Assembly (NCBI RefSeq): GCF_003259505.1
Contig: NZ_QLLK01000004.1
Location: forward strand, 1 to 64,000
Length of the DNA stretch: 64,000 nucleotides
Reading direction: 5' to 3'
From: Algoriphagus yeomjeoni
Lineage (GTDB): Bacteria; Bacteroidota; Bacteroidia; Cytophagales; Cyclobacteriaceae
The notes beneath the pieces are model-generated. The model was given only the letters and a program-made list of their open reading frames with translations, was not told where the DNA came from and did no database searches. Made by a program: the position numbers and the translations under genes. Shown here in pieces: positions 1-8,970 of this stretch (the stretch's first letter is position 1; every line of letters starts with the position of its first letter).

Positions 1-2
1 TC

Positions 3-149
3 AGTAATCCTAAAATCCCAGCTACAACAAACGGCATAGAAGGGTACTTTAGCCACCTAAAAAACCACCTAGATATTCACCGCGGACTGAGTCTAAGACA
101 CAGGATAGACTTCATTAAATGGTATGTGTTTTTGTCCAATAAAAAATGA
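3..149 (+). CDS. Transposase, C-terminal fragment (5' end outside window)
   Basis: An open frame enters from the window edge and ends at the TGA at 147-149, giving 48 residues with no start codon inside the window. It contains a TTNGIEGYFSHLK stretch followed by HRGLS, the Thr-Thr-Asn, Glu-Gly, Leu-Lys and His-Arg-Gly-Leu pattern found near the C-terminus of DDE/MULE-type transposases such as the variant zinc-binding IS256 group. It is followed by a terminator and by an IS terminal sequence at 317-341, which supports the call. Whether the gene is intact upstream cannot be told. Confidence 0.6.
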   Translation, partial: SNPKIPATTNGIEGYFSHLKNHLDIHRGLSLRHRIDFIKWYVFLSNKK

Positions 150-183
150 GTTTTCAAAGCCATAGAGCATATCAAAAAAAGTA

Positions 184-217
184 AGGTCTGGCAAAAAATT
201 ACCAGACCTCTTTTTTC
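184..217 (+). terminator. Intrinsic terminator after the transposase
   Basis: An 8-base stem, AGGTCTGG with CCAGACCT, closes a 10-base A-rich loop and is followed by a run of T. It lies 35 bases after the transposase stop codon. Confidence 0.75.
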
Positions 218-371
218 GTTTATGCGCTGACTTTATTGCTGACAAGTTGGTCTCCACCAGAGCCTGTTTCCTCTTCAAATCAACACTGGATATTAAGAAA
301 TTATCTCATTAAAGTCACCAACTATTTTTCAGTACATTACCTTTATTAATGATTTTCATTTTGTCTATTTA

Positions 372-3236
372 TTAATTTAACAACTCATCAAATGTGATAG
401 ATAGATAATATATCGCACCAATAGTAGGACCTCCAAAGTTTTGAAAATTTCTGTTGTTGAAAATATTCGAACCGCCTAATTTGACAATAGACTTGAGCTC
501 TTTTAGCTTGTAACTTACCTGAGCATCAAACGTATGGATCTCCGGCACATCGCCTATAGCAAATGTCGATTCCCATCTAAAGGCACTTTGATATCTATAT
601 GTCAACCCAAAGCCTACTTTCTCGGTAAGCTTTCTATTTCCAAAAGTGATATTTGTCTTATGTTCAGGAGTATTGAAATCACTCAGGAAGTCTTCTCCAA
701 TAGTTGTAATCAATTTGTTGAAATTATAATTACCCCCAATAGTAAAATCACGTGGTAAATTATATGTTAAACCAATGGCGGCACCATGTGCTCTCACGTC
801 TTCGTCTACGATATTTGTGTAGGTTTGGAATGTGTTTTCCTGCCCTGGAGTGGTGATAGGAGTTAATAAAGTAGGTGCATTGATAGCATTTATTGCTCCT
901 TCATCCGTATTTGGTAAAGCTCCAGGGAAAATAGGTCCAGGTGCTTTCCTTACAGAAGTTTGAGTAATGAAGTCATTGTAAATATTATAATAGTAAGCAA
1001 CATCAATCAACAATCTGTTTGTTGCTAGCAAACTTTTATAGCCTATTTCAAAGGATTGAACTCTTTCAGGACGAAGCTCAGGTAAGGAAGTTATTTGCTC
1101 CAACAATCCCGTAGCTCTTGGGTCAACCGGTGATAAGCCAGTGCCTACGGCTGCTACATAATTATTGACAGATGCTAAAGAATAGGCATTGTTGAAAATG
1201 TCATACTTTTCTCTGTAGTAGGGTAGGCCACCAATCAATCGTGACGATACAACATTCAGATCAATATGCTGACCTTGAGTTGTAGGGTTTCTAAATCCAG
1301 TCTGATAGGAGACTCTTATATTATTATTCCCTTGAGAATATACTCCCGAAATTCTTGGATTCACTTGTCCATTGAAATTTTCATTTTTGTCATACCTAAT
1401 CGATCCTGTCAATTTCAATTTATCATCGAGCACTGTTTTTGCGCCTTGAGCAAATGCGCCGAACTCCTGAATGGTAATTTCATTACCTTCAACGTCTGCA
1501 AAAATGGTCCCGTTTGACCTCAAATCATAAACTCTATAGGAACCGCCCACTTGAAGCTCCATAAAATCAATTTCATTCTTGAAATTATATTGACCTTCTA
1601 GCATATTCATTCTGGACTGATCGTCGAATAATGATCCACTTGGAATCACTTCAGATCTCACAGCTGTTTTAGCAGCTTCGAATTCAGGGGTTCCTGGCAT
1701 CAATCTACCTGTATCAGCTGCTCCTCTTGCAAATTGGTGTGCTGTCGCCTGCTGAGCTGAAGTACCCATCTGACCAGGTGTTACGCCTTGACCGAAAAGA
1801 TTTTGAAGATAAGCTCCTGCATATTGACCAAACCATGCTGTATTTGATTTCCAGGTATCATTTATCACGACACCTGTCAAGTCAGCTATATAAGAATCTC
1901 CTGAATTTTCTATCGTCGTATAACCTCTTACGAAATAGTTATCACCTTTTAACTCTAGTTTGTGTTGGATAATGGAGAAATTAGACAAAGAATACCTTTG
2001 CGCGCCTGTATATACAGATGTCCCTGCTCCATAATTCATTGTGTATGAAAGCTCAGAGTTATCGGATATTCTGTAATGAAGCGCTCCATTTAACTTCAGG
2101 TTAGTAGCATTATAATCTACCAGATTTACTTCGTCATAGCCTGTTCTGGATACAATTTGATCTGGAAGACTGTTTGCCGCTGCTCCAAATGCCTGCTGAA
2201 TTGCTGCGACATTTCTTAAAAGACCAATATTATTTGAAACTTCATCACCAAAAACGTGAACTCTATTAGCTCCTGGGTTGAAAGGTAAGTCACCCTGACC
2301 TTCTACATTCAAATCAGTTTGATCAGTTCCATACCAGTCTGTTGCTTGCATATATGAAGCATTGATTTTAAATGCAAATTTGTTGTTGAATGCTTTTGCA
2401 TACCGGATAGAGGCTTCATACATCGGCTGCGGACTTGTTGGTTCGCCTGCTTGTCCATTGATGTGGTTAACGCCTTGCTTGTAAAATGCACTTAGACCTT
2501 GATATTCAAATGGACTCTTGCTATTTACTAGCAATATTCCGTTGAATGCGTTGGGTCCATATAGTGCTGAGGATGCTCCTGGGATAAATTCTACAGATTC
2601 CACATCAAGTTCTGATGGCCCGTTCAAATTTCCAATTGGAAAGTTCAAAGCAGGAGCCTGTGTATCCATACCGTCAGTCAATTGAACAAACCTAGTATTA
2701 CCGGTGGAATTGAATCCTCTAGCATTGACAATTTGGAAGTTGATGGATGAGGTAGTGACATCGACACCTTTGAGGTTAGCAATTCCTTTATAGTAGGTGT
2801 CTGCTGGAGATTCTCTAATCGATAAAATGTCCATTTTTTCAATCGATACTGGAGATTTCAAAATACTTTCTTCCATTCTCGATGCTGATACTACCACTTC
2901 CTGTCCAAGGATGGAAGATTCTACCATTTGGACATTTACAGTAGCTTGTGCGGAGGTCACCTCTATTTCCTGTTTAGTAAATCCTACCATCGAAAACACC
3001 AAGGTTAAAGGAGGATCTTGATTTATATTCAGTGAATACTCGCCGGAAAGGTCAGAAATGGTTCCGATTACCTTTCCTTTTACTAAGATGTTGACACCGA
3101 CTAAGGTCTCTTTGGTATTTGCATCTGTGATGGTTCCAGAAACTATTGTCTGAGCAATAGCGGAACCAAATGAAAGGGAAACCAAGAATGTCAATAGGAA
3201 AACTGAGGTCCTGGCTTTAATTGTAAAATTGCTCAT
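372..3236 (-). CDS. TonB-dependent receptor with CarboxypepD_reg-like N-terminal domain
   Basis: This 954-residue outer-membrane transporter starts with a signal peptide ending near residue 29 (AIAQ). A carboxypeptidase-regulatory-like beta-sandwich follows at about 30-110, then a plug domain at about 112-240 with the conserved GASSALYGPNAFNG segment, and a beta-barrel of about 700 residues. Such receptors import siderophores, vitamins or glycans using TonB energy. No SusD-like lipoprotein or other partner is adjacent, so the substrate is unknown. It sits alone between the IS end at 341 and a gene-poor stretch upstream. The family is certain and the substrate is open. Confidence 0.93.
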   Translation of the reverse strand: MSNFTIKARTSVFLLTFLVSLSFGSAIAQTIVSGTITDANTKETLVGVNILVKGKVIGTISDLSGEYSLNINQDPPLTLVFSMVGFTKQEIEVTSAQATVNVQMVESSILGQEVVVSASRMEESILKSPVSIEKMDILSIRESPADTYYKGIANLKGVDVTTSSINFQIVNARGFNSTGNTRFVQLTDGMDTQAPALNFPIGNLNGPSELDVESVEFIPGASSALYGPNAFNGILLVNSKSPFEYQGLSAFYKQGVNHINGQAGEPTSPQPMYEASIRYAKAFNNKFAFKINASYMQATDWYGTDQTDLNVEGQGDLPFNPGANRVHVFGDEVSNNIGLLRNVAAIQQAFGAAANSLPDQIVSRTGYDEVNLVDYNATNLKLNGALHYRISDNSELSYTMNYGAGTSVYTGAQRYSLSNFSIIQHKLELKGDNYFVRGYTTIENSGDSYIADLTGVVINDTWKSNTAWFGQYAGAYLQNLFGQGVTPGQMGTSAQQATAHQFARGAADTGRLMPGTPEFEAAKTAVRSEVIPSGSLFDDQSRMNMLEGQYNFKNEIDFMELQVGGSYRVYDLRSNGTIFADVEGNEITIQEFGAFAQGAKTVLDDKLKLTGSIRYDKNENFNGQVNPRISGVYSQGNNNIRVSYQTGFRNPTTQGQHIDLNVVSSRLIGGLPYYREKYDIFNNAYSLASVNNYVAAVGTGLSPVDPRATGLLEQITSLPELRPERVQSFEIGYKSLLATNRLLIDVAYYYNIYNDFITQTSVRKAPGPIFPGALPNTDEGAINAINAPTLLTPITTPGQENTFQTYTNIVDEDVRAHGAAIGLTYNLPRDFTIGGNYNFNKLITTIGEDFLSDFNTPEHKTNITFGNRKLTEKVGFGLTYRYQSAFRWESTFAIGDVPEIHTFDAQVSYKLKELKSIVKLGGSNIFNNRNFQNFGGPTIGAIYYLSITFDELLN

Positions 3237-3510
3237 AGGCTATTTTAGTTATTGTTGTGGGTTTATGAATTCAGGGTGGAAATTCATTAAGTATAACGCG
3301 AAAATTACCCTAATAAATGAATAATTGACATTTAAAATCAGGATTTTGATATGAATCAAAAACTGTGAAATAGTGTTAAAACTGGAAACTGAGGCATTCA
3401 ATTAAAAATCTAAAATTAATCGTTGTCTTTATTGTTAATACTCAAACGACTTACCTGTTTTGTTAGAAATTCTTAAATAATTATTTTTTTCCCAAACCGA
3501 ATAAAAACAA
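3237..3510. other. Gene-free upstream region of the TonB receptor
   Basis: This AT-rich stretch between the receptor start and the gldC terminator presumably holds the receptor promoter. I found no TAnnTTTG box on the minus strand and no open frame or repeat that stands out. Confidence 0.4.
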
Positions 3511-3537
3511 AAAAAGCTCGGACTTTGCCGAGCTTTT
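3511..3537 (-). terminator. Intrinsic terminator of gldC
   Basis: The arms AAAAGCTCGG and CCGAGCTTTT surround a 6-base loop. On the minus strand the hairpin runs into a long T tract, about 20 bases after the gldC stop. Confidence 0.85.
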
Positions 3538-3557
3538 CATTGTATAATATCAGATAA

Positions 3558-3896
3558 TTATTGACCCTTGTTCTCTTCGTTAACATGCTTAACTAAGCGA
3601 TCGCATAATTCCTTAATCTCTTCAGACATATATTCGTCAGCAGTACTATTCAAAATAGTTTGTGCCATTCCTCCTAAAATATCTATATAAAAACGCTTCA
3701 TTTCTACCACTGACATTTCTTCTGTCCATAGATCGATTCGAAGCGTACTATGATTTTGATTGTCCCACACGTTCAAGCTAATGCTCTTTGTGTCTTCAAG
3801 GCCGGTACCTTCTTTATCTGAAGCATCCCATTTAATGGTTTTTGGAAAGCTGTTTTCGTCTAAATCTACTTCGAACTTAATCTCTGATTTTTTCAT
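3558..3896 (-). CDS. gldC: Gliding motility protein GldC
   Basis: The 112-residue soluble protein matches GldC of Bacteroidota, which is associated with gliding motility and is widespread also in non-gliding relatives. Visible hallmarks are the N-terminal MKKSEIKFEV strand, the TLRIDLWTEEM segment and EMKRFYIDILGG. The frame is open 14 codons further upstream, but the family begins at MKKSE, so I place the start at 3896. AAGGA lies 11 to 15 bases before that codon and a TAATTTTG promoter box at 3936-3943. No signal peptide is present. It appears to be a single-gene unit with its own terminator. Confidence 0.88.
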   Translation of the reverse strand: MKKSEIKFEVDLDENSFPKTIKWDASDKEGTGLEDTKSISLNVWDNQNHSTLRIDLWTEEMSVVEMKRFYIDILGGMAQTILNSTADEYMSEEIKELCDRLVKHVNEENKGQ

Positions 3897-3935
3897 AATA
3901 TGTTTTGATCCTTCTAGAATCCCGTATTGATTTTG

Positions 3936-3943
3936 CAAAATTA
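3936..3943 (-). promoter_or_regulatory. Candidate -7 box for gldC
   Basis: TAATTTTG on the minus strand matches the Bacteroidota -7 consensus TAnnTTTG, about 40 bases before the gldC start. No clear TTG -33 element is present at the right distance, so this is only a candidate. Confidence 0.35.
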
Positions 3944-3989
3944 ATCAGGTTAACTTCCTGAGCGCATTCGGAGTTCCTTTTTCCTTATT

Positions 3990-4649
3990 TTATTCAAAAA
4001 TCATTTCAGGAACATCGCCTTGAACAATCAATTTTCCTGCAGTTTTCGATTTAATTTCTTCCACAGAAACTCCTGGTGCTCTTTCTTTAAGTATAAATCC
4101 GCCATCTTCTGAAACTTCTAAAACAGCTAAGTCAGTCACAATTTTCTTGACGCAGCGAATACCGGTGATAGGAAGGGAACATTCAGGTAATAATTTGGAT
4201 TCTCCAGACCGAGAGCAATGCTGCATAGCCACAATGATATTATCAGCTGAAGCGACGAGGTCCATTGCGCCACCCATTCCTTTAACCATCTTCCCTGGAA
4301 TTTTCCAATTGGCAATATCTCCATTTTCGGAAACTTCCATTGCTCCTAAAATGGTCAAATGCACATGTCCGCCACGAATCATAGCAAATGATTCTGCTGA
4401 ATTGAAAAGTGCCGAGCCTTTAGCCATGGTAACTGTCTGTTTTCCGGCATTGATCAGGTCTGGGTCGATTTGATCTTCAGTGGGGAAAGGTCCGATTCCA
4501 AGTAATCCGTTTTCAGACTGAAGTACTACTTCCAATTCATTTGGGATATAGTTGGCTACAAGGGTGGGGATTCCTATTCCTAAATTTATGTATTGCCCAT
4601 TCTTTACCTCTTTGGCAATTCTTTGGGCTATTTGATCTTTTGTAAGCAT
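3990..4649 (-). CDS. scoB: 3-oxoacid CoA-transferase subunit B
   Basis: This is the beta subunit of a succinyl-CoA:3-ketoacid-type CoA-transferase, which moves CoA between succinyl-CoA and an acetoacetate-like acid. The protein has 219 residues, the usual length. It contains INLGIGIPTL near 21-30 and the SENGLLG motif, whose Glu at about 46 is the catalytic residue that carries CoA as a thioester. GMGGAMDLV marks the C-terminal half. Subunit A lies immediately upstream, 54 bases away. The acceptor acid is inferred from the family only. Confidence 0.9.
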   Translation of the reverse strand: MLTKDQIAQRIAKEVKNGQYINLGIGIPTLVANYIPNELEVVLQSENGLLGIGPFPTEDQIDPDLINAGKQTVTMAKGSALFNSAESFAMIRGGHVHLTILGAMEVSENGDIANWKIPGKMVKGMGGAMDLVASADNIIVAMQHCSRSGESKLLPECSLPITGIRCVKKIVTDLAVLEVSEDGGFILKERAPGVSVEEIKSKTAGKLIVQGDVPEMIFE

Positions 4650-4703
4650 TTTGGGTATGTTTTTGGTCTTTGGATAAATACGAAAAGGGAAACGTTTAGT
4701 AAC

Positions 4704-5399
4704 CTATTTAGAGACGGTTCTTTGCTCTATTCTTTTTTCGTAGTTTTTACCTTGGAAAATACGCTGTACATAAATCCCCGGCGTATGAATCTCATTTGGA
4801 TTGAGCTGGCCAGCCTCTACAAGTTCCTCAACTTCCGCTATACAAATCTTGCCTGCAGCTGCCATCATAGGATTGAAGTTTCGTGCAGTACCTTTAAAAA
4901 TCAAATTTCCGGCAGTGTCGCCTTTCCAGGCTTTAACAATGGAAAAATCTGCCTTTAGCCAGTTTTCCAACAAGTACATTTTTCCATCAAATTCCCGGAT
5001 TTCTTTTCCTTCTGCGACTTCAGTTCCTACTCCTGCAGGAGTGAAAAAAGCTGGGATTCCAGCTCCACCAGCACGAACTCGCTCTGCCAGTGTTCCTTGT
5101 GGGATCAAATCCACCTCGAGTTCACCATTGAGTAATTGTCTTTCAAACTCTGCATTTTCTCCTACATAGCTTGAAATCATTTTCTTGACCATTCGCTTTT
5201 TTAGCAAAAGACCAATTCCAAAATCGTCCACTCCAGCATTGTTTGACACGATAGTCAAGCCAGAAATATCTCTTTCTAAAAGTGCTGAAATACAGTTTTC
5301 TGGAATACCTGTCAAGCCAAATCCTCCCATCATCAGCATACTATTACTGGGGATATCAGCTACTGCTTCAGTTGCATTCTTTACAGTTTTGTTGATCAT
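4704..5399 (-). CDS. scoA: 3-oxoacid CoA-transferase subunit A
   Basis: The alpha subunit (231 residues, normal length) pairs with the downstream subunit B to form the active CoA-transferase. It begins with the CoA-binding glycine-rich segment GGFGLTGIPENC at about residues 25-36. AGGAGIPAFFTPAGVG and FKGTARNFNPMMA are further family landmarks. The start lies only 11 bases after the ribF stop, so the two transferase genes are probably read from the ftsX-to-ribF operon. That linkage of ketone-body-type metabolism to envelope and translation genes looks accidental. Confidence 0.9.
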   Translation of the reverse strand: MINKTVKNATEAVADIPSNSMLMMGGFGLTGIPENCISALLERDISGLTIVSNNAGVDDFGIGLLLKKRMVKKMISSYVGENAEFERQLLNGELEVDLIPQGTLAERVRAGGAGIPAFFTPAGVGTEVAEGKEIREFDGKMYLLENWLKADFSIVKAWKGDTAGNLIFKGTARNFNPMMAAAGKICIAEVEELVEAGQLNPNEIHTPGIYVQRIFQGKNYEKRIEQRTVSK

Positions 5400-5410
5400 A
5401 TATTTTGGGT

Positions 5411-6334
5411 TTATAGTAAGTTCTTGGCATTCTTCTGATCGAGAAAAAGTTGTTGTTTTAAAGCTTCTAATCCATCAAATTTTTTCTCTTCTCGAAGGAA
5501 TGCTTTTATATAAATAGTGATCTGTTTATCATATAAATCGCCTTGAAAATCGAATAGATTTGCTTCAACAGTTTTCTTTGTTCCGTTGACTGTCGGACGG
5601 TTTCCAATGTTCAGCATAGCTTTATACTGTGATCCATTTACTAAAGCTTCTACAGCATAAACGCCATCCTTGGGGATAAGTTTGTAATCATTCGGAATGT
5701 GAATATTGGCTGTAGGAAAACCAATTGACCTACCGATCTGCTGTCCTTTGATTACCAAGCCATTTAATTCGTAAGGTCTACCTAGGTAATTGATGGCTGT
5801 CGCTACATCACTAGTCTCTAATGCATTCCTGATTTTAGTGCTAGAAACACCTATATCTTCCACATCTTTTCTCGAAATTTCCTCCAAATCAAACCCATAT
5901 TGCTTATGGTGAGCTTGCAGATACTCAAAGCTTCCTTCACGATTTTTCCCAAATCGATGATCATATCCTATTACCAGTTTTTTGGTCTGAATAGAATCTA
6001 CAAGTACTGACTCGATAAATTCTTTAGAAGAAAGCTGAGAGAATTCTTTAGTAAATGGAATGGTGACTAAATGGTCAATGCCAAATTGCCGAAGTAGCTT
6101 TGCTTTCTCTTCAAAGGTGCTTAATAGTCTGAGCTTATGCTCATTGGGATAAAGTACTAGTCTTGGGTGTGGCCAAAAAGTAATCAGGACTGTCTCGCCA
6201 TTTATTGAGCGAGCCAATTCCCGGATTCGGTGAAGGATTTTCTGATGACCAAGATGCACTCCATCAAACGTCCCACTTGTCACTACAGCGTTGGAGAGCT
6301 TCGGGAAATCACTTAGGCCTTCATAGATTTTCAT
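5411..6334 (-). CDS. ribF: Bifunctional riboflavin kinase / FAD synthetase
   Basis: RibF phosphorylates riboflavin to FMN and then adenylates FMN to FAD. The N-terminal FAD-synthetase domain shows GTFDGVHLGHQ at residues 21-31, the (H)xGH nucleotidyltransferase signature, and SSTKIRNAL near 165. The C-terminal riboflavin-kinase domain starts near 185 with GRSIGFPTANI and includes NIGNRPTV. At 307 residues the length is normal. The start overlaps the truB end by 14 bases, which indicates translational coupling. The truB-ribF order is common in many bacteria. Confidence 0.95.
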   Translation of the reverse strand: MKIYEGLSDFPKLSNAVVTSGTFDGVHLGHQKILHRIRELARSINGETVLITFWPHPRLVLYPNEHKLRLLSTFEEKAKLLRQFGIDHLVTIPFTKEFSQLSSKEFIESVLVDSIQTKKLVIGYDHRFGKNREGSFEYLQAHHKQYGFDLEEISRKDVEDIGVSSTKIRNALETSDVATAINYLGRPYELNGLVIKGQQIGRSIGFPTANIHIPNDYKLIPKDGVYAVEALVNGSQYKAMLNIGNRPTVNGTKKTVEANLFDFQGDLYDKQITIYIKAFLREEKKFDGLEALKQQLFLDQKNAKNLL

Positions 6335-7007
6335 GTGGTGTTCTTGCTTTGATTTCTTCTACCAAAGGTAAAAGCTCATGTGCTTCTGAGAGTTTGAAAT
6401 TACCAATTCTTGTCCTGCAAAGCGAACTCATATACGCCCCAACATTTAATTTCTCACCAAGATCTCTAGCCAAACTCCTGATATAAGTTCCTTTCGAGCA
6501 AACAATTCTAAATTCTACGATTGGGCTTTCAAACTTAGTGATTTCAAATTCACTCACAGTCACAGGACGTGGATCCATTTTTACTTCTTTGCCTTTTCTC
6601 GCTGATTCATATACGCGTTTACCATCTACTTTGATGGCTGAGTGCATAGGAGGGACCTGAAGAATTTCTCCCGTAAGTTCTGCAACTGCTGCTTTTACAT
6701 TTTCCAACGTAATATGAGTAGGATCTGCAACTGGAACAATAGGCTGTTCCAAATCAAAGGAGTCAGTAGTGGAACCGATGACGAAAGTGCCAGTATATTC
6801 TTTTTCCTGTCCCATGAATGAATCGATCTGCTTGGTCATTTTGCCTGCGCACACGATAAGCAATCCAGTAGCCAGAGGATCGAGTGTTCCAGCGTGTCCC
6901 ACTTTTTTGATTTTCAGCGCATTCCGAACTTTTCTTACTACATCAAAAGATGTCCATTCGAAAGGCTTATCTATTAAAAATACTTCTCCGTAAGGTTGAT
7001 CTTGCAT
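6321..7007 (-). CDS. truB: tRNA pseudouridine(55) synthase
   Basis: TruB converts U55 to pseudouridine in the T loop of tRNAs. The catalytic motif VGHAGTLDPLATGLL is present, with the nucleophile Asp at about residue 43, and LIDKPFEWTSFD forms the N-terminal motif. KGTYIRSLARDLG is the conserved motif III. At 228 residues it ends soon after that motif and lacks a C-terminal PUA extension, as is usual in Bacteroidota. It follows uppP with a single base between the genes and overlaps ribF. Confidence 0.95.
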   Translation of the reverse strand: MQDQPYGEVFLIDKPFEWTSFDVVRKVRNALKIKKVGHAGTLDPLATGLLIVCAGKMTKQIDSFMGQEKEYTGTFVIGSTTDSFDLEQPIVPVADPTHITLENVKAAVAELTGEILQVPPMHSAIKVDGKRVYESARKGKEVKMDPRPVTVSEFEITKFESPIVEFRIVCSKGTYIRSLARDLGEKLNVGAYMSSLCRTRIGNFKLSEAHELLPLVEEIKARTPHENL

Positions 7008-7008
7008 T

Positions 7009-7803
7009 CTATAAATATAATCCTGCTACAATGGCTATCACACCCGCGATAAGGCAATAGATAGAAAAATAGCTGAGTTTACTGTTTTTGACTAGTTTGA
7101 TCATCCAAGTACAAGCTATAATCCCAGCCACAAAAGCAGCCACAAATCCTGCGCTTAGGTATCCAATACCTTCTGTTTCCAACGATAGCCCTCCGTCCAA
7201 AATATCCTTTGCGATTTTGCCAAATATCAGAGGAACTACCATTAAGAAAGAGAATCTGGCAGCTTTTCCCTTATCAATTCCCAATAGAACTGAAGTAGAA
7301 ATAGTAGCTCCTGAGCGGGAAATTCCGGGTAGAATAGCGATAGCTTGAGAGATACCAATTATCAAAGCCTGTCCGAATGTTACAGGCTGATTTGTGAATT
7401 TAGCTTTGTCTGCTAAAAAGAGAAGAACTGCTGTCAGGATGAGCATACAACCAACAAAGACAATTTGGCCATCAAATAAGGATTCCAACTCTTCTGCGAA
7501 AACAACCCCTACAATAGCTGCCGGGATCATGGATATGACTATTTTAGAGACAAATTGTGTTTCTGCATTCCATTGGAATTTGAATAATCCTGTGAAAATC
7601 TCTGCTATGTCTTTTCGGAACACAACTATGGTACTTAGAGCTGTCGCAAAATGCACCACAACTGTAAACATCAAGCCTTCTGCTGGCATATTACCCTCTC
7701 CCAAAATTGCTTTTCCCAGTTCTAAATGACCACTGGAGGAAACTGGTAAAAACTCAGTCAATCCTTGGATGATTCCAAGGATAATTGCATCAATTATTTC
7801 CAC
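7009..7803 (-). CDS. uppP: Undecaprenyl-diphosphatase (BacA/UppP)
   Basis: This integral membrane phosphatase recycles undecaprenyl diphosphate to the monophosphate carrier used for peptidoglycan and O-antigen synthesis and gives bacitracin tolerance. The first motif, GLTEFLPVSSSGHLE, sits at about residues 14-28, and the second, GISRSGATIS, lies in mid-protein. Eight hydrophobic segments can be traced over 264 residues, a normal length. It is the third gene of a tightly packed operon, placed between the DUF3098 gene and truB. Confidence 0.95.
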   Translation of the reverse strand: MEIIDAIILGIIQGLTEFLPVSSSGHLELGKAILGEGNMPAEGLMFTVVVHFATALSTIVVFRKDIAEIFTGLFKFQWNAETQFVSKIVISMIPAAIVGVVFAEELESLFDGQIVFVGCMLILTAVLLFLADKAKFTNQPVTFGQALIIGISQAIAILPGISRSGATISTSVLLGIDKGKAARFSFLMVVPLIFGKIAKDILDGGLSLETEGIGYLSAGFVAAFVAGIIACTWMIKLVKNSKLSYFSIYCLIAGVIAIVAGLYL

Positions 7804-7812
7804 GCTTACTTA

Positions 7813-8025
7813 CTATTTATTGCTCTCTGTTTTGGCAAAAATGGCATAGAATTCAAAAATAAATCCAGCCAAAGTAACGATTGGGCCGATAGTCAAACCC
7901 AGTATGCCATTTCCATGAGGCTCACTGTCCAGTCCTATAAGGACGAAGCCAAGAATAATAAGCCCGATGCCTATGAACATCAACTTGTAGTTTTTTCTGG
8001 AAAAGGGGAAAGATGATTTGCTCAT
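7813..8025 (-). CDS. DUF3098 small membrane protein
   Basis: The 70-residue protein has two transmembrane helices, at about 13-32 and 43-63, with a short GLDSEPHGNG turn between them. It matches DUF3098, which in Bacteroidota is almost always encoded between ftsX and uppP, as here. The function is unknown. The position suggests an accessory role in envelope biogenesis or with FtsX, but this is inference from gene order only. It is separated from ftsX by 5 bases. Confidence 0.85.
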   Translation of the reverse strand: MSKSSFPFSRKNYKLMFIGIGLIILGFVLIGLDSEPHGNGILGLTIGPIVTLAGFIFEFYAIFAKTESNK

Positions 8026-8030
8026 ATTTA

Positions 8031-8921
8031 TTAATAAAGTTCGTCTAAAGACATATTTAAATACTTATTCACAGCACGCAAGGTACTTAGTACAGATAGG
8101 ATTCCTCCTACAGTAATTAAAATCCCGAATAGGACCAGCAACAATTGCTGATTTTGAAGCATGGCAAACCCTTCAATATTTGCTTGAGTGTATTTCACCA
8201 ATCCAAACAATATAACCGAGGCAAATCCTCCCGCCATCAATCCAAATAGAAATGCACGTGAAAGAAATGGCTTCCTAATAAATCCTCTGGTAGCTCCAAC
8301 TAATTGCATCGAGCGAATCAGGAAACGTTGAGAAAATAAAGCCAATCGAATGGTGTTATTGATCAACATCACTACAGTAATAATTAAAATCAGTATAAAT
8401 CCACCCAATACTAAGCTTACTTTAAGTAAGTTTTTGTTGATGGAATCCACTAGATCGGTCATGTAAGAAACCTCAAAAACTCCAGGAATTGCCTGAATTT
8501 CCGCTACAATAGCTTCCAATTGCTCTGAAGTCTGGAATTCTTCTGCAATAGTTAATACAAAGCTGTCTCGTAGTGGATTATCCTCCAAGAATTTGGTGAA
8601 GTCTTCACCGGTACTTTCAATGAAAGTTGCCGCTGCTTCCTCATCCGAAACAAACTTAAGATTCAGTGTATCACCTTTTTGAAGGATAAAAGAGCGTTTG
8701 GATAAATTTTCGTTAATGGCATCTAGTTCGTCTTGCTCCAAGTTTTTTTCCAAGAATACCTGAACTTCGATATTCTCTCTGATCATACTTGTGAGAGTTT
8801 TGGCCTGAATCAAAATCACCCCGAAAAGACCGACAATAAAAAGTGAGAGGGTAGTGCTGAATAGAACGCTTCCGAATTTGAAATGCCCTAGTGTCTTTTT
8901 CTTTCTTGGATAATTGGCCAT
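8031..8921 (-). CDS. ftsX: Cell division ABC-transporter permease FtsX
   Basis: FtsX works with the ATPase FtsE to activate periplasmic peptidoglycan hydrolases during division. The 296-residue protein shows the family topology: one transmembrane helix at about 18-40, an extracytoplasmic domain of about 130 residues, then three helices near 172-195, 220-243 and 258-282. ALFSQRFLIRSMQLVGATRGFI is reminiscent of the coupling region between helices. FtsE is not adjacent, which is usual in this phylum. This is the first gene of the operon running to ribF and perhaps scoB. Confidence 0.92.
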   Translation of the reverse strand: MANYPRKKKTLGHFKFGSVLFSTTLSLFIVGLFGVILIQAKTLTSMIRENIEVQVFLEKNLEQDELDAINENLSKRSFILQKGDTLNLKFVSDEEAAATFIESTGEDFTKFLEDNPLRDSFVLTIAEEFQTSEQLEAIVAEIQAIPGVFEVSYMTDLVDSINKNLLKVSLVLGGFILILIITVVMLINNTIRLALFSQRFLIRSMQLVGATRGFIRKPFLSRAFLFGLMAGGFASVILFGLVKYTQANIEGFAMLQNQQLLLVLFGILITVGGILSVLSTLRAVNKYLNMSLDELY

Positions 8922-8970
8922 AGATTATGATTTCTGCTCAAAAGTAACTTTCCCCAAGGATATTGCCAAT

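Larger units (their letters stand above)
1..341 (+). mobile_element. Right-hand part of an insertion sequence (left part outside window)
   Basis: The segment holds the 3' end of a transposase gene, a hairpin terminator and a 25-base terminal sequence at 317-341. Read inward from 341, that terminus agrees at 22 of 25 positions with the right terminus of the small element at 34386-34727, whose edges are fixed by an 8-base target duplication, so 341 is the probable outer edge. The left end and the target duplication of this copy cannot be checked. IS256-type elements with 8 to 9 base duplications would fit, but the family is inferred only from 48 residues of transposase. Confidence 0.6.

Noticed and set aside
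93..278. 61-residue minus-strand frame at the left end
   Set aside because: It lies opposite the transposase tail and its terminator within the IS segment and has no family features.
372..3236. Several plus-strand frames of 60 to 83 codons opposite the TonB receptor
   Set aside because: They are antisense shadows of the receptor gene and have no signal, motif or promoter.
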